A DNA stretch of 64,000 nucleotides from Salvia splendens (GCF_004379255.2 NC_056050.1:17353514-17417513), one strand, 5' to 3'; numbered from the stretch's first letter, positions 31,833-45,673 are shown. The notes: generated by a model from the sequence alone, not told the origin. Program-made: numbers and translations.

Positions 31833-34800
31833 CTAGCCATAATCAAAATGTAAAATTCTAATGCAAGTGAGCAATTTATCAACAGGCAAACACTTAGTAC
31901 TCATGTCAGCAGGATTTTTATCAGTATGCACCTTATGCAACAAAACCTCACATTTTTCAACAATATCTCTAATAAAATGGAACCTAACATTTATATGCTT
32001 GGTCCTATCATGAAACACATGGTCTTTGCATAATTGAATAGCAGACTGACTATCAGAATACACAACAGGAGTATTTTTCAAAAATTTAAGTTTAGAGAGA
32101 ACCCCCTTTAACCAAATAGCCTCCTTCATAGCCTCTGTGATGGCTATATATTCTGACTCAGTAGTGGAGAGGGCAACTATATGTTGCAGTTGTGATTTCC
32201 AACTTTTACAAGACCTACACATAGTAAACACATAGAAAGTAGTGGACTTTCTCTTGTCCTTGTCATTAGCATAATTGAAATCCACAAAGCCACATAGTTC
32301 AACACCATCATCACACTTAGAAATACACAGACCATACTTTGTAGTATGTTTCAGATATCTAAGAAGCCATTTCAGAGCCTCCCAGTGCACAGGTCCAGGA
32401 TTAGACATGTATCTACTCAAGCAAGACACATCATAAGCAATATCAGGCCTAGTACTAACCATTAAGTACATAACAAAATCTATAGCATTGGCATAAGACA
32501 CCTTTTTCATAGCAGCAATATCAACATCAGACTTTGGACATAAATCTTTACTCAACAGAAAATGAGCAGCTAAAGGCACAAAAACAGTTTTAGCAGCAGA
32601 CATGTTAAACTTTTGCAATATCTTAAGCACATAGGGTTCTTGGTGAAGCACAAGGACAGACTCCCTTATGTTCCTAAAGATATTGATTCCCAAAATCTTT
32701 TGAGTATCACCAAGATCCTTCATATCAAAGTCATCACACAGAGCAGCTTGCACATGCTTGATAGATTTAAGGCAAGGTCCCATAATTAGCATATCATCAA
32801 CATATAGCAACAAGAACACATGAACCTTATCAAGGTTTTTCACATATAGGCAAGCATCAAAGGTACTTCTAATAAACCCGAGTTTTTGCATACAAGAATT
32901 AAACTGGATATTGCATTGTCTAGGGGATTGCTTTAAACCATATAAAGCCTTTTTCAGCAAGCAAACATGATTCAGGTACTTAGGATCCACAAACCACTCA
33001 TGTTGTTTCATATAGATAGGCTTATCTAAGTCACCATGCAAGAAAACAGTTTTGACATCCATTTATTTCAACTCCCAATCAAAGTGAGCACATAGAACAA
33101 ACATAAGTCTAACAATAGTAAATTTCACAACATGAACAAATATTTCAGTATAATCTACCCCTCTTGTTGAGTAAACCCTTTGGCCACAAGTCTGGCCTTG
33201 TACATGAGGCCATCTACCTCATTTTTCAATTTATACAACCACCTGCAATCAACAACAGAGGCACCAACAGGCAGAGGGACAAGTAACCAGGTATAATTCA
33301 CTTTAAGAGATAGCATTTCATCTTCAATGGCTTTGTGCCACAGATTCCAAAACTTAGATTTGAGAGCATGCTTATAAGACTGAGGTTCATCCCCATCAGA
33401 TTCATGCACATTAAAAACAAAAACAAATAAATTTACAAGACCTAAGTACCTAACATGAGGATTAGGATTCCTTCTGCCTCTATCTCTGGACAAGAGGTAA
33501 TCCTTCAAATCTGGAGCAGGGCTAGGTTCATGTTGAGGCTCAACAACTTGGTCATCATGAAGAATCACATTTTGGGGCTCAGGCTAAGGTTCAGGCTCAG
33601 GGGCTATAGGATTTGTATTCCAGAAGTGCTCCACCTCACTGGAGCATCATTAGATGAGTCCACCTCAGTGAGAGTGTCAGTGGACTCCACCTCACTATGA
33701 GGCTCACTGTCCACACTAGTTGGAGAGGGATCAGGGGCAGTTTAAGATAGGGGAACTCATCCTCATTGAAGACCACATCCCTACTTATTGTGACCCTAAA
33801 CCCTGGTTCACTCCTATTCCAAATCCTATAACCCTTTACACCCTCAGGATATCCAAGAAACACCCCTTTCTTGGGTCTGGGATCCAACTTTTCAATTTTG
33901 GTATGAATAAAGGCACTATAGCCAAAGACTCTTAAATGGGATAAAGAAATTTTTCTACCTATGAATATAGACTCAGGGAATTTACCCTTTAAAGGGGATG
34001 AGGGTGACCTATTCATAAGGTAGGCTGAAGTCAAAAGGGCTTCACCCCAAAATATTTTAGACAAAAGACACCTAACTTTTTCCAAAAAGGTTATGTTCTT
34101 CCTTTCAGCAACTCCATTTTGCTGAGGGGTATAAGGAGTAGTCTTGTGTCTTTTAATTCCAAATTGTGAACACATGGAATCCATTTGGGAATTACAAAAC
34201 TCAAGATCATTATCTGTTCTGATCATCTTAATAGGTTTTCCAGTTTGATTTTCAACAAGATTTTTCCATGTAAGAAATTTTTCAAAGACTTCAGACTTAT
34301 TTTTCATAAAAAACACCAAACTTTTCTGGAAAAATCATCAATAACAGACAGAAAGTACACAGACACTGAATGAGTAGAAACAGAGGCTGGACCCCACACA
34401 TCCATGTGTAGGTACTCAATAACACTATGATTGATATTTTCAGTCACATGCTATTTTGAAAATCATTTTCAGACAACAACTCATTTTTCTTCAAAATATT
34501 TAGACCTTTCTCACTCATATGACCTAGTCTATTATGTCACAACATGGTTTTTCAACCCTGGCCACATTAGCAAGATTATTCACACAGGCCACAGACTGAG
34601 CAGAACACACATAGAGGTTACACATTTTCTCAGCTTTAAACAAGCATATAACACCTTTACCCTCAAGCCCATCTTGCTTTAAACAGGTACAAGAAAACAG
34701 GTTGTAACATAAATCAGGCACATATCTCACATCCTTCAAGTTAAGCACATAGTCATTGCTGAATTTCAAACACACAGTTCCAATGCCAAGAATCTGACAC

Positions 34801-35827
34801 TTCTTGTCGTTAGCAATAGACACAAAAGTATTTTCCACATGTTTGAACTCAGAAAACATAGATTTGAAGGGATGTATGATAGGTGCATCCAGAATCAATT
34901 AGCCAATCATTTTTGGAAAAAGAACAACCAAGCCAAGAGAGGAGTTAACAGACAGAATATCATCAGTCATGAAGCAGACACCTTCAAAATCATTATTCTT
35001 AGCCAGGTTAGCAATTGAATCCAGTTGATTATTATTATTATTATTTTTATGCTTTTTAGGATTATGACACTCCCTTTTATAGTGACCAACCTCACCATAG
35101 TTAAAACATTTTTATTAGCCTTAGGATTTTTGCTTCTAGACCTGGACCTACTCTTGCCCTTCTTTTTGCCTTTGCCATTGCCATTAGAGTTACCGTCCTC
35201 ATTATCCACTCTTGTTTTAGATCTGCCCCTAACATTTAAAGCCTTGGACTCAGCAGATTTAAAAGCCTAATTTTCTTTAATTTCAATTTCCATAGATTTT
35301 AAAGAACTAATGATCAAATCAAGAGGAGCACTATCCCTGCCATACTTTATAGAAGCTTTAACATCATTATTGGAATCAGGGATAGCATTCATTAGAGCAA
35401 TGCTAGTATACTCATCAATGGTTTTGTCACTAGACCTTTTAATATCTTGAACAAGTTTTTGAAAAACATCAATGTTATCATCAATGTCCTTTGAAAGATG
35501 AAGCTTGAACTTAAAAAGTTTTTCCAACAAATACATCCTTAAAGACATTGAGGTTTCAGTATACAAAGTATCAAGTTTTGTCCATAACTCAGAAGTAGAC
35601 TCAATGGCCCCAACCTTTCTGATCACAGAATCAGAGAGGTTGAGGATTATAGTAGATCTGGCCAATTCATTCATTTCTGCAACCTTATCTTCAGATTCAG
35701 TATCAGGGATAGTTCCTTCTACTGACTTAAAAACTTTTTGCTGAATCAAAATACATTTTATTTTCTATTTCCAGATAACAAAATCATTTTTCCCATTGAA
35801 GGGAACAATTCCAACTGGCTGAGACAT
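31833..35827 (-). pseudogene. Copia A gag-pol polyprotein, broken
   Basis: Starts MSQPVGIVPFNGKNDF at 35827. Gag (UBN2-type) covers about 35827-34970; its CCHC zinc knuckle reads CFNYGEVGHYKREC, with the second Cys changed to Tyr. The protease-containing part is near 34900-34520, the integrase core near 34320-33640 ([21 protein letters not shown]), and reverse transcriptase plus RNase H from 33568 to 31833 (VDVKTVFLHGDL-like start, YVDDMLIMG, ending RILHFDYG). Lesions include a TAG at 35763-35765, frameshifts near the knuckle and near 33155, and a TAA at 33063-33065. Several are C-to-T or G-to-A changes relative to element B. It cannot make a full polyprotein. Confidence 0.9.
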
Positions 35828-36532
35828 TTTGAGAAAGATTTTAACACACACAAAAGAACCAACAACACAGAAGGCACAACAAGCAACCTTGCTAGCACAA
35901 AAAGTGGACTTAAACACAGAACAATCAGAGAGTCCACTTAAATAGTTATGTAGGGATTTTTCATGCTAGAAACACAGATGCACACTTACTGCAAGGCACA
36001 CACACATGAGACAATTCATAGTGATTCCAGACACAGGAATCAAGTCCAAAAGAGTTCCTCCCTATCTGTCACATGTACCCCGGCAAGAGGATTTCTCAGT
36101 TCACAATCACCCAATGTATGGGGGCGTAGGGGGTCACTCAAGGTGGTTGAGGCACAGGGTGGATAGGTAATTCACTCAAGACACATAAACTAAGTTATAG
36201 AATACACACTTTGAACACAAACAAGCACACAGAAAGTGGCAATGGAAGCAAGAAAGCTATAAAGCACCAAGAAGCATGCAGAAGACAAGAGCACAAAATC
36301 CTAAGCCACGACCAGTGGCAACTACCAGCAACAACTGTCCACCCCTAAAAACTAGAAAGCAAGAAAAGTTTTAGGGTTCAAGCCAATATACCAGAGCGGA
36401 TACCCTTCGTTAAGGAGTATTCGTCTTACCTTAGGGCCTATACCGGAGGCTGAGCTTTACTCTGAAGAGCCCTCCTCCTTTTAATTTGCGACCCGGCGTG
36501 CCCAAGTGATCCCCTTGTAGCTTTGATACCAC

Positions 36533-37391
36533 TGTAGGGATCAGATCACTCGGGATTCACTAATTACCGGGACAAGCCACGTACAAAGACCAATTGAAGA
36601 TTACAAGTAATCTATGAAACTAACTAACTATCTATTATAGATGGTGTTTCTAATCTAAGCCCTAACTAATCACAGATCAATAACCAGATCTGGAATCCAA
36701 GCTTGCACCGATTGAACTGCACACTAGATAGAGATGTTAATAAACCAACACAAGATCCTCTCGGATCTAAACAAGAGCAATAGACAACCAGTAACCAAGG
36801 AAGAACAAGTAGGAATATGGCTCAGGTCACAACAATGACTACACCAGGCCAAGGACCTCCCCACACGCTTCAACCACAAGTCACAAGATGGGAAACCGTC
36901 GAGCCCTAGGTCAGAAAATCCTAGCTACACCGACTGCCACCAAACTGCCTATTCCGCTCACAACCAACAGAAACTCACAGAACTCACAAGCTCTTCACAG
37001 GTTCTCACTACTTCAACACCAAACTCTGTCAGATTCCAACCCTAGGTTAGAATCGGCCAAACACTCTGATGGAAACCGAGAAAGTCTCCAAACTCAAGAT
37101 CTACATCGATAGATCCTACTAGAATCGGAGAAAACTGAAGATCCGAGAAGTTCACCAGCGAAATTGCCCGAGAAGTGTAGAGAGAGAATGAAGAGAGAAG
37201 GTAGAGAGAAAGTCTCAGGAATGAGAGAGAGAGAAGGATCTAGAATGTGTGAAGGAAGTGAGGCGACACTCACTTAACACACAAACCCTGGATCCAACGA
37301 CTACATTGGGCATGTGCATTTAATCAATCAGGGCTAGCCCAACCGAATAAATACATAAGTCCAACAACAAATAGTCCACAAATATTCAACA
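36533..37391 (-). repeat. 5' LTR of copia A
   Basis: 859 bp, with two internal deletions relative to the 3' LTR. The PBS follows it immediately on the minus strand. Confidence 0.9.
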
Positions 37392-38454
37392 GGATGCAAA
37401 CAAGAATTTGACCATAGACATGTTAATCCAATACAAATCAAGTGATCACATAAATAATTTTAGTGGACTTAAGACCACATTCCCTAATAAATCTAAAGGG
37501 GTTAAAAATGGTGACAAGTACGAAAAAGCTGTAAAACCAAATCAGATCAGACTCCTAAATGATTTTCCACTGTTTTCTCTCCGAGTAACAACTAGGAACA
37601 GGTAATGTGAACACCATGGATGGGATGGAATAGAGCAAAAGAACTTAAGTTAACATGTATGTCGAAAATAATGTAACAGGCTCAACTGGAAACTACGTAC
37701 ACTGACTGCATGATCATCAACAAAGCAACAAAACTAGATCTAAACATTTTCACCAATTAAAACGAGCTCAGAACATGCATATAACTTAGAATACTCTAGA
37801 TCTACTATTGCAAATGTAAATTGTTGTAAATATCCAATAAACAAGAAATAATATGACAAACATAAGTTTCCATAAAAATGCCAAAATCTAACGATATCCA
37901 AAACATCAAAGCATAAACGACATCCAATTCAAGTAGCAACCGAATAACCATGTTTCAAACAACTTAAAACACCTTAGAGTGCTTGAAAGTAAATGAACTA
38001 AAACAGAATGTAAATGATTGTTTCTTCGCTCCTAAGAGCGGTAGGACCAAGCTTAAACTAAGTTGAAACAATGGCAACCGGTGGAGTCAAATAGTTGTAT
38101 AAAGTTTAGTGGAGTTAAAACCAAGAGACTAGGATATTGTGTGTATGTTACTCTTCATGTAGAGTTCCCTTTAAGTTAGGACGGCATGGGCTTCAATCCC
38201 TAGGGTATCCTCCCACAAACTTGACATTTGTACCCTTGTCAATGCTAGCACAATCATGATGTGTCTTCTTGGCTAGTTGAGGCGACAATTATGCATATAT
38301 ACCCCCTTTTCGCTTAAATGCACTACTTTGGACTAGTTGGCACTCAAATTGATAAAATGACATTCCTGCACACTAAATTGAACAGTTCGTGCATTATCCC
38401 CCCATAAATAGATGAAATGTGCCTAAAAACATGTCTTATCACTCATCTTCAAAT
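37392..38454. other. Probable old retrotransposon or LTR remnant
   Basis: Non-coding. After the GGATG target duplication the sequence continues with no gene. Near 38448, on the minus strand, TGATAAGACATG begins a stretch resembling a gypsy LTR start; no partner LTR was identified. Confidence 0.3.
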
Positions 38455-40045
38455 ATATTGAGTAAATTGAAGTTTCATAGATTTTAGATGTTTCTAAAAT
38501 TAAGAAGAGAAAAACATCTGAAATTTGGAATCACTTTAAGGATGAAAATCTGATAAAAATGGAAAGATAATTGTCAAGTGCAATCATTGTGGTCAACCAT
38601 ACATTCATATGAAGGTACGAAACATGGAACTTCAACTTTTAGTGGTTATTTGAAAGTATGTAAAAAGAAACCAATGTTTGGAAATGTGAATGTTATGTTT
38701 CTTGATGGAAAGTTAAAGGCTAAGAGTAAAGTAATAAACCTAAAAATATGTCAGGGAGTGGATGACTAAGATAACGGTTGCAAATGATTTTCCATTGAAT
38801 TGAGTTGAATTTGAAAATGTGAAAGGTTATCATCTGTATTTGAACTCGGACGTAAAATTTATCTCAAGAAATACAATATCTTTGTTGTGATGAATATATG
38901 TATGAATTTGAAAAGGGGAAATTAAGGATTAGATTGAATAATGTTCCAGGTATATTGTGCTTGACTTTTAATGTCCGGTCTGCTTGCACTAATTCAGGCT
39001 ACATTTGTTAGACTATACATTATGCCGATGATATAGAGAATTTTGAATAGCAAAGTACTTGCATTTTGTTCTAGGTCTCCTCCACATTTTGGACCCAACT
39101 TAGCTTAAAAGATTTAACATATAATAGTAGATTGGAAGATAAATAAGAAGGTTATAACATGGATAATGCATCTGCCAATAGTTCTATGGTACAAATTTTG
39201 AAGACGAGACTTCATTTGCAAAACTCATTATTGTTCAAGAAGAATAATATCATGTCAAATGTTGCATATCTTGAATCTTATTGTTAAAAAAGAATTGACA
39301 ATTGCTAATGATGTTTTAGAAAAGATTAGAGGAAGTATCAAATTTGTAAAAGCATCAGAAATGATAAAGTTTTAAGGAATGTGCTTAGAAAATTGGCGTT
39401 GAATTTACTTCTTAACTCTGTTTGGATGTGCCTACTCGTTGTAATTTACGTATTTGATGCTTTGTAGTGGAAGTGAATATCTAAATGTTTTTAATATACT
39501 AAGATTTGACTTATAAGCATCTTTCAACGGAGAAAGAGTGGAAAAGAGGATAAGTAATGTGTAAATTCGTAAAGCCATTTTATAATATCACTACTTTAAT
39601 TTCTAGTTCCTCATAACCTACTTCCAATCTCTATTTTATGGAAATTTGAAAGATTATATGTTTATTGGATAAAAATTTCAAAAGTCAAGATGATGTGGTC
39701 AACATCTACGTCCTTCATGATGAAATTAAAATTTGAGACATATTAAAAAAAGTACATTGAAATTCACCCTAGGAGAACATTGTTTGATACGAGAATGAAG
39801 TTGAAACTTTCAAAGTAATTTTATTCAAGAATTGATCACTTTTCAAGTAGGAAAAAATTCTTAAGCTAAAATGAAAGTTTATACCCTATATGATAGGAAA
39901 ATTGGTGTTGGAGTATGTTTGTTTAAAGTTCAGTAAGCTATTTAGTGGAAGTTATAGTTCTTTGATAACTTGAATTCATGAATAAAGAAGGAGATGAGAA
40001 ATGAGAAGAGCATTAATGTTGTATAGATATATATAAGACGAACTT
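38455..40045 (+). pseudogene. Decayed hAT transposase, plus-strand copy of a convergent pair
   Basis: Reads left to right with many stops and frameshifts. The N-terminal BED-finger region is at about 38577-38690 (KCNHCGQPYIH in one frame, then GTKHGTSTFSGYLKVCKKKP in another), as in the RICESLEEPER/DAYSLEEPER-type hAT proteins of plants. A block equivalent to HILNLIV lies at about 39265-39290. It matches, in reverse, the copy at 40080-43660. Confidence 0.6.
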
Positions 40046-41082
40046 GATGCAATTTTTTGAAAAAAGAAAAACTCATCTTCTTCTAAATTCAAGAATCTTC
40101 TGATTTTTTTTCTTCTTACTTGTTCTTTGTCCATAAATTAAGTTCTCTAACTTCGAGAACTAAAACTTCCACTCCTATCTTGAGGAACTTTAAATAAAGA
40201 TACCCCAACACTACATTTTCTTATACTCATCATATAAAATATTCAATTTTATACTTAGCCAACCAATTTTATCCTTATTTGAAAGTTGATCAAGTATTGA
40301 ATAAAATACTGGAATACAAAAGTTTCAATTTAATCATTGGATCAAACACGATCTCATAAAGAGAATTTCACTATATACTTTCCAATATTTCTCAAATTTT
40401 AATTTCGTCAGAAGAGACATGGACTTCTCAACTTCATCTTGCCTTTTAGATTTCTTACTGACAAATATGCAAACTTCCAAATTTTCATAAAATACAAATT
40501 CGTAGTAAGATAGAATGAACCAGAAATCAATGCAGTAATAGCATAAAATGACTTTAATAATTTATACATCACTTCTTTTCTTTATCACTCTTTCTTTGTC
40601 GGATAATGCTTATAAGTCAAAGATTTAAATCCAAGCATATAAAAAACATATCGATATTAAATTCCGCTATAAAGAATCAAATATGTGGAATTCCAACTAG
40701 CAGGCACACCCAAGCAAAGTGAAGAAGTAAATTCAACTTTTTTCTCACTTCTTTCTCGTTCTCGCTCTTCCTTTAACATTGCTTATACATGTTTCTCACT
40801 TCCGCCCGCAGGGGCGTAGCGCAGTTGGCAACGGAGGGGCAGATCTTGCTGCAATGTTTCTCACTTCCTCTAGTCTTTTCTAAAATACCACTAACAACTT
40901 TCAACCACTTTTGAACTATAAGATTCAAGATATGTGCATAACATCTAACATGGAAATTCGCCATTGCATTACTAGCAGACGCATTTTCCAAAGTCAAAAA
41001 TCTTTTGAGTTAATTCAGGTCTAAGGCATATAACAAAATGATAAATACTTTGTTATTCAATTTCCAATTACTGTCAACATAA

Positions 41083-41087
41083 CATGT
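41083..41087. repeat. Target duplication CATGT of the solo LTR (left)
   Basis: CATGT, repeated exactly at 43105-43109. Confidence 0.8.
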
Positions 41088-43104
41088 TGAAAAGAAGGGA
41101 TTTTGCACGCGTGTCGTAGGCACGTGTTCTTCCTATTCAACAATACTTTACGTTCCCACTTCCCAAAATACTATTAATTAGTATGTGGTAAGTCGGATGT
41201 CGATCCCACGAGAAACGGTCGTATCCGTTATGTATTTCAACACTTAAGAGTTTGGCGATGCCGCCACGCTTTAATTTAGGAGGGAAAGAAAATTTAACTA
41301 CAGAAATTCAACCATACTTACGAACATGGTGGGAACTAAGTAGAAAATAAAGTAAAAATAAGCAACCAATGAACTTGAGACAAAGCAAATAAATTGACAC
41401 GTAGATTGGGCAAGTAAGTAAACTGGGCAAGTAAGCAAACTGAGCAACTTAGCAGCAAAATCAGAACAGTGGCGAAAACTTTGTAAAATAACACTTTCGG
41501 GAATAAAAGGAACAAGGGGAAAGAAACAAACTTTTGTCACGAAAATTACTAAGTAAAAGAAGCAAAAAGAACTAAGTAAAAGCTGCTAAATCAATTCTAA
41601 GTGTTCACGCCTAAATGAAAGCTAGAGAAGCTATTTTTACTAGGAAAGATACATTTAAAAAGTAAAACCTAAAGCCTACCTAACTAGCTACTTTGGAGAC
41701 TTCCTAGGGTGGCTAAGCTGACATGAAAAGCATGGGAGAGAGAGTTTAAAGCTGATTTTGGAGGCTCCATGTCAAAGAGTGAAAAGACATTGTACTAGTT
41801 GCCTCCTTCAAGCTATTAACCTATGGTAGGTCAAAAGTAGTTGGCAATTAAACTAAACTAAGAGTAAAAGGATTAGCACTTTGAAATCAGATTTTTGGGT
41901 TCCTAAATACACTAAGGCACGAAAATATGAGTAAAGAAAAGACTAAATGGTTGCTACACACTTAACTATGCAAGAGAAACACCAAATCAACAAGTTAGCT
42001 ACCTAAATATGCCTTGAAAACACCAAATGAAAAGCTGAAAACTTTAACACTTAAACAAGATCAAATAAGCTTCAAGAACACTTAAACATGGTGAAGAAAA
42101 GCTAGAAAAACGAAATCAACAAGATCATACAAAGGCATGCAAAAAGAAATCCGACTAGACGACGAAAATCACACAACAACCGACTACTTGCACATACTTT
42201 TACTTCTCCTTTTTTGGAAAGTTTTTCAACCATGAACAACCCCTAAAATGACTCCTAACATGCTTAGATAACTTAAATAAACAGGGAAATATACCACAAG
42301 AAAGTAGCTTAACACAAACCTAAAATAGCAAACTTGAAAATAAGGTTTTTGAACTAAACAAGCAAGAACATCAACAACCAAACATAAATGCTAAACACTT
42401 AGAGAATTAAAGACCCAAAAGCTCTTTAATATTAGCCCAACAACCTTAACTAGAGAGTTAAGATGTTGGAAAATAAGTACAACAAGGAACTAGATCATTC
42501 AAAGCATTAAAACACTATACAACTACAAGCTTCACCCCATGGTGAGCAAAAGTTGCAATGGCGGCCTATGGTTCGAAATTTGCTTCAAGGATGAGAGAAA
42601 ACTAAGCTTAGAGAGAGAAAATAAAACTAACTAAAGCTAGCTAAAAAGTGGTGGTTCAAAAGTGGTTGAAAAGTTGTTCAAAAGATAAATTTTGTTGTTT
42701 TAGTTGCACTTCTTCCAACCAATCTGATGTGGAAATCTTATCCACTCCCCATGATGGTAGTTGGCTTCTTTTGCCTTCAAAAGTGTCGCTTGTTGGCATT
42801 GGTAGCACAAAGAATCGTCAACTTTGCTTTGAAATGCGACTTTGAAGAGCTGTCAACATTGCTCGGACACTGGCCAATCCATCAAACTGGGCAGTTTGTG
42901 TCTTGTGGATTCCTTCCTTCCCAAATTACTGAATTTGCATCCAATTTGCCTCTACTTTTGCATGTAATCCAGAATCCATTCCATTAGCATGCTAGTCGGA
43001 CCATTCCATTCATTTCCTGCTAAAAAAACATCTTTTTCATGCAAATATTCAACTAATAAGTACGAAAAAGTGATCGTTTCCGAGTGACGAAAACTAGCCT
43101 ATCA
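41088..43104 (-). mobile_element. Solo LTR, 2.0 kb (gypsy or LARD-like)
   Basis: Bounded by TG...CA: starts TGAAAAGAAGGGATTTTGCA, ends AAAACTAGCCTATCA, with exact CATGT duplications. It has no PBS, tract or coding sequence. On the minus strand it opens TGATAGGCTAGTTTTCG and near its other end carries CTCGTGGGATCGACATCCGA and GACACGCGTGCAAAATCCC, wording typical of gypsy-related or LARD LTRs. A solo LTR arises by recombination between two LTRs of one element. Confidence 0.8.
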
Positions 43105-43660
43105 CATGTTGTCATACAAATATAGCCTGAATTAGATCAAGCAGTACAAACATCAGAAGTCAAGCGCAACAATCCGAAATTAGTTTTCAATCTAATCCTT
43201 AAAAAAAATTCCCAGATTCATACATAGTATTCATCACATCAGAGACATGAATATTTCTTGTGATAAATTTTACATTCGAGTTCAAATACGCATGAACCTG
43301 TCAAATTTTCATATTCAATCTAATTCAATGGAAAATCATGTGCAATGGTATCTTACTTATCCACTCTCGACATATTTTTTGGTCTATTACTTTACTTCTA
43401 TCCTTTAACTTTCCATCATGATCAAGCACTCACATTTCCAAACATTGATATCTTCTCACATACATTCGAATGACGACTAAAAGTTGAAGTTCAATGTTAC
43501 GTACCTTCATATAAATACGATTGACCATAATAATTGCACTTGACAATTATCATTCTATCTTTATTGGGTTTTTTCTCCATAAAGTGATTCCAAATTTCCA
43601 GATATTTTTAACTTCTCAGTTTTAGAATCCCCTAGAATTTATAAATCTTCATCACTTTTC

Positions 43661-44412
43661 TCAAACTATGAGAAGAGTCTTTCATATTGATCAACTACAC
43701 ATAAAAGCACAAGACAAGATCAATACAAAATCAATATAAAAACCGAGGACAAAATCTACTGCACGAAATTAGTACGAAATTAATTTTAGCATTGTTTTAA
43801 ACCTTTAATGGAATATTAATGTTTTAAATCTATTATTTTTTAGAATCAAGAAATAAATGAAGGTGTCCCGCATGTTAACATACAATATATACATTTTAAT
43901 CGGATATTATATTAGCATTGTTTTAATCGGATATATAAATGAAACTGTCCCATTACAACAAAACTTTTAATTTTAGCATTGTTTTAAACTTTTAATTGTG
44001 AGCATGCAAGAACCTGTGCCACTATAGTTATTCACAAAGATTTTTTAAAAAACATTCATAATCAATAGTTCTAAATTATTATGTACAAACACAAATATAA
44101 AATCAACGAAACTTAAATTGTTACACATTTGAAGATTGCCAAAAACCCTAAAACTGAACCTAAAACTTATATAGTCACTAAGCCAACGAAAATTAAACTC
44201 TTAAACACATGAAGATTGGAAACAAATCAAAATTGAACCAAACTTACAAGTTATAGATGAGATTTACCGGCGTGTGTAATCGGATAGAGACGTTGAGTGG
44301 AGGAGACTACTGGCGGCGTCTTGAGTAATCTGATGGACAAGTCTGAAGAAATCTATCTTAAATACTTACTAAACACAATGAAACGAAGCATTAAATTAAG
44401 TAAACTCTAACA
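43661..44412. other. Intergenic, no recognised gene
   Basis: AT-rich. Possibly the 5' part of the minus-strand hAT copy (AGATGAGATTTACCGGCGTG near 44255 is GC-richer), but no terminal repeat could be found. Confidence 0.4.
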
Positions 44413-44419
44413 TTTATTA

Positions 44420-44467
<48 letters not shown>
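44413..44467. repeat. (ATT)n microsatellite
   Basis: About 15 near-perfect ATT units directly before a degenerate MITE end. Confidence 0.95.
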
Positions 44468-44468
<1 letters not shown>

Positions 44469-44674
44469 CCTCCATCCCCTAAAAAAACCTCTTTCCTTTT
44501 GGTCCGTCTCCTAAAAATAGAAATTTTCTATTCAAGGAAATTTCTTTTTTTTTTGTAATGAGATGAGACTCATTTTGCACTAAAACACTTATTTTTATTT
44601 CTCTCTTAAATTTTCAATTTTGCATTAAAATTCGTGTCATTTCAAAAGTTTTTATTTTTAGAGGATGTGATGAG
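44468..44674. mobile_element. Degenerate CTCC-type MITE
   Basis: CCCTCCATCCCCTAAAAAAA at the left against the right end TTTTTAGAGGATGTGATGAG, with TA after it. Confidence 0.5.
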
Positions 44675-45039
44675 TATTATTGTTATTAATTTTTAAATTT
44701 AAACTTCAACCCCACGGGGCTGACCCATAACCCGACCGAGGTAGCCCGCCTAACCTGACGACCCAAATGGGTGATCAGCTTGAATGGCCTGATTAGAATG
44801 TCTATCTCGGTCTATGTTAACCTTCTCTCTTCTTCCAAGGCTTTTATGATCTTTTGTCCTGAACAAATATTTATGAAGTTGACTATCCAACATCACTGAA
44901 GCAGAGTTGAAGGAGATTATAACAACAAATCTATGCTAACCTTGTCTCTCTCTTCCTGATAATTATGATACATTTGAAATGACACAATGTAACACATCCC
45001 AGTTGAAGTATGATCGAAATAAACAAACACATCCCACTT

Positions 45040-45673
45040 ACCAAATTAATAAGGTTAGGGCTGGAAATTTCTAGCCTGATAAAATTAAAACCCGATTAGC
45101 CCGCACCCGATTAACCAGCAACCCGTTAAGGCCAGCCCCGAAGACACGATGGGCTAGCCTGAAAACCCAAAAAATATCTATTATCCTATTTTTTACTCTT
45201 AATTCGACACTTCATTGATTAATTCTATAATATAGATAACTAAAAAAATATTTTTCAATTTTATGTTAAATATACAAATTACATATTGAATTTTTATTAA
45301 TATAATCATTGATAAATAAATTATAAACTTCAAATTCACTAAAAAAATATTTAAATTTCTAAAATATGCATTAAAATTTCACGAAATATCTCAAATATTA
45401 GTATTTGATCATGTTTATGTTTGAGTTTAAGCATATATCTCAAATTTATCATAATTAAATATATCATTTTATGAATATAACTAATTTTCATCATTATTTA
45501 TTGTATTGATCGCATGTTAATCTTATTGGTAGCAACCCGATTAACCCGCTGGGCAAGCCCGAAACTCGACCTTTTAGGGTTAGGGTTGAACTTTTATAAC
45601 CCGAAAGAAACCACCGATTAACCCGCACCCGATTGACCTGTAACCCGACGGGCCGACCCGATTGACATCTCTA
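45040..45673. mobile_element. Second copy of the small hAT element, left end lost
   Basis: Closely follows 7280-7902 from CTGGAAATTTCTAGCC through the AT-rich core to the right terminus GATTGACATCTCTA. The first about 55 bp, with the TAGGGATG end, are missing. A related CCCGACC-rich fragment sits at 44708-44812. Confidence 0.8.

Larger units (their letters stand above)
30596..37391 (-). mobile_element. Ty1/copia retrotransposon A (both LTRs, decayed)
   Basis: 6.8 kb, read from right to left. LTRs at 36533-37391 (5') and 30596-31585 (3'), each bounded by TGTAGGGATC and ATATTCAACA on the plus strand. 5-bp duplications GGATG flank it. The PBS, TGGTATCAAAGC (36531-36520, minus), fits initiator-Met tRNA with one change. 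A polypurine tract, CCAAGGTGGAGAA, lies at 31598-31586 (minus). The domain order protease, integrase, reverse transcriptase, RNase H places it in copia. It is the same family as element B. Confidence 0.93.
40080..43660 (-). pseudogene. Decayed hAT transposase, minus-strand copy (interrupted by a solo LTR)
   Basis: Reads right to left from about 43660. The BED-finger region is at about 43540-43430. The conserved core block, NASASNAMANFHVRCYAHIL followed by NLIVQ, is open at 40997-40773. The solo LTR at 41088-43104 splits it. Sequence near 40590-40640 (CTTATAAGTCAAAGATTTAA) and 40660-40740 pairs with 39420-39510 on the other arm. Confidence 0.65.

Noticed and set aside
37392..38454. Full gypsy element around copia A
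   Set aside because: LTR-like wording appears at 30189 and near 38448, but in opposite orientations and without coding sequence or matching ends.
40773..40997. Functional hAT transposase gene at 40.8 kb
   Set aside because: Only one conserved block is open; the rest of the copy is full of stops and is split by a solo LTR.
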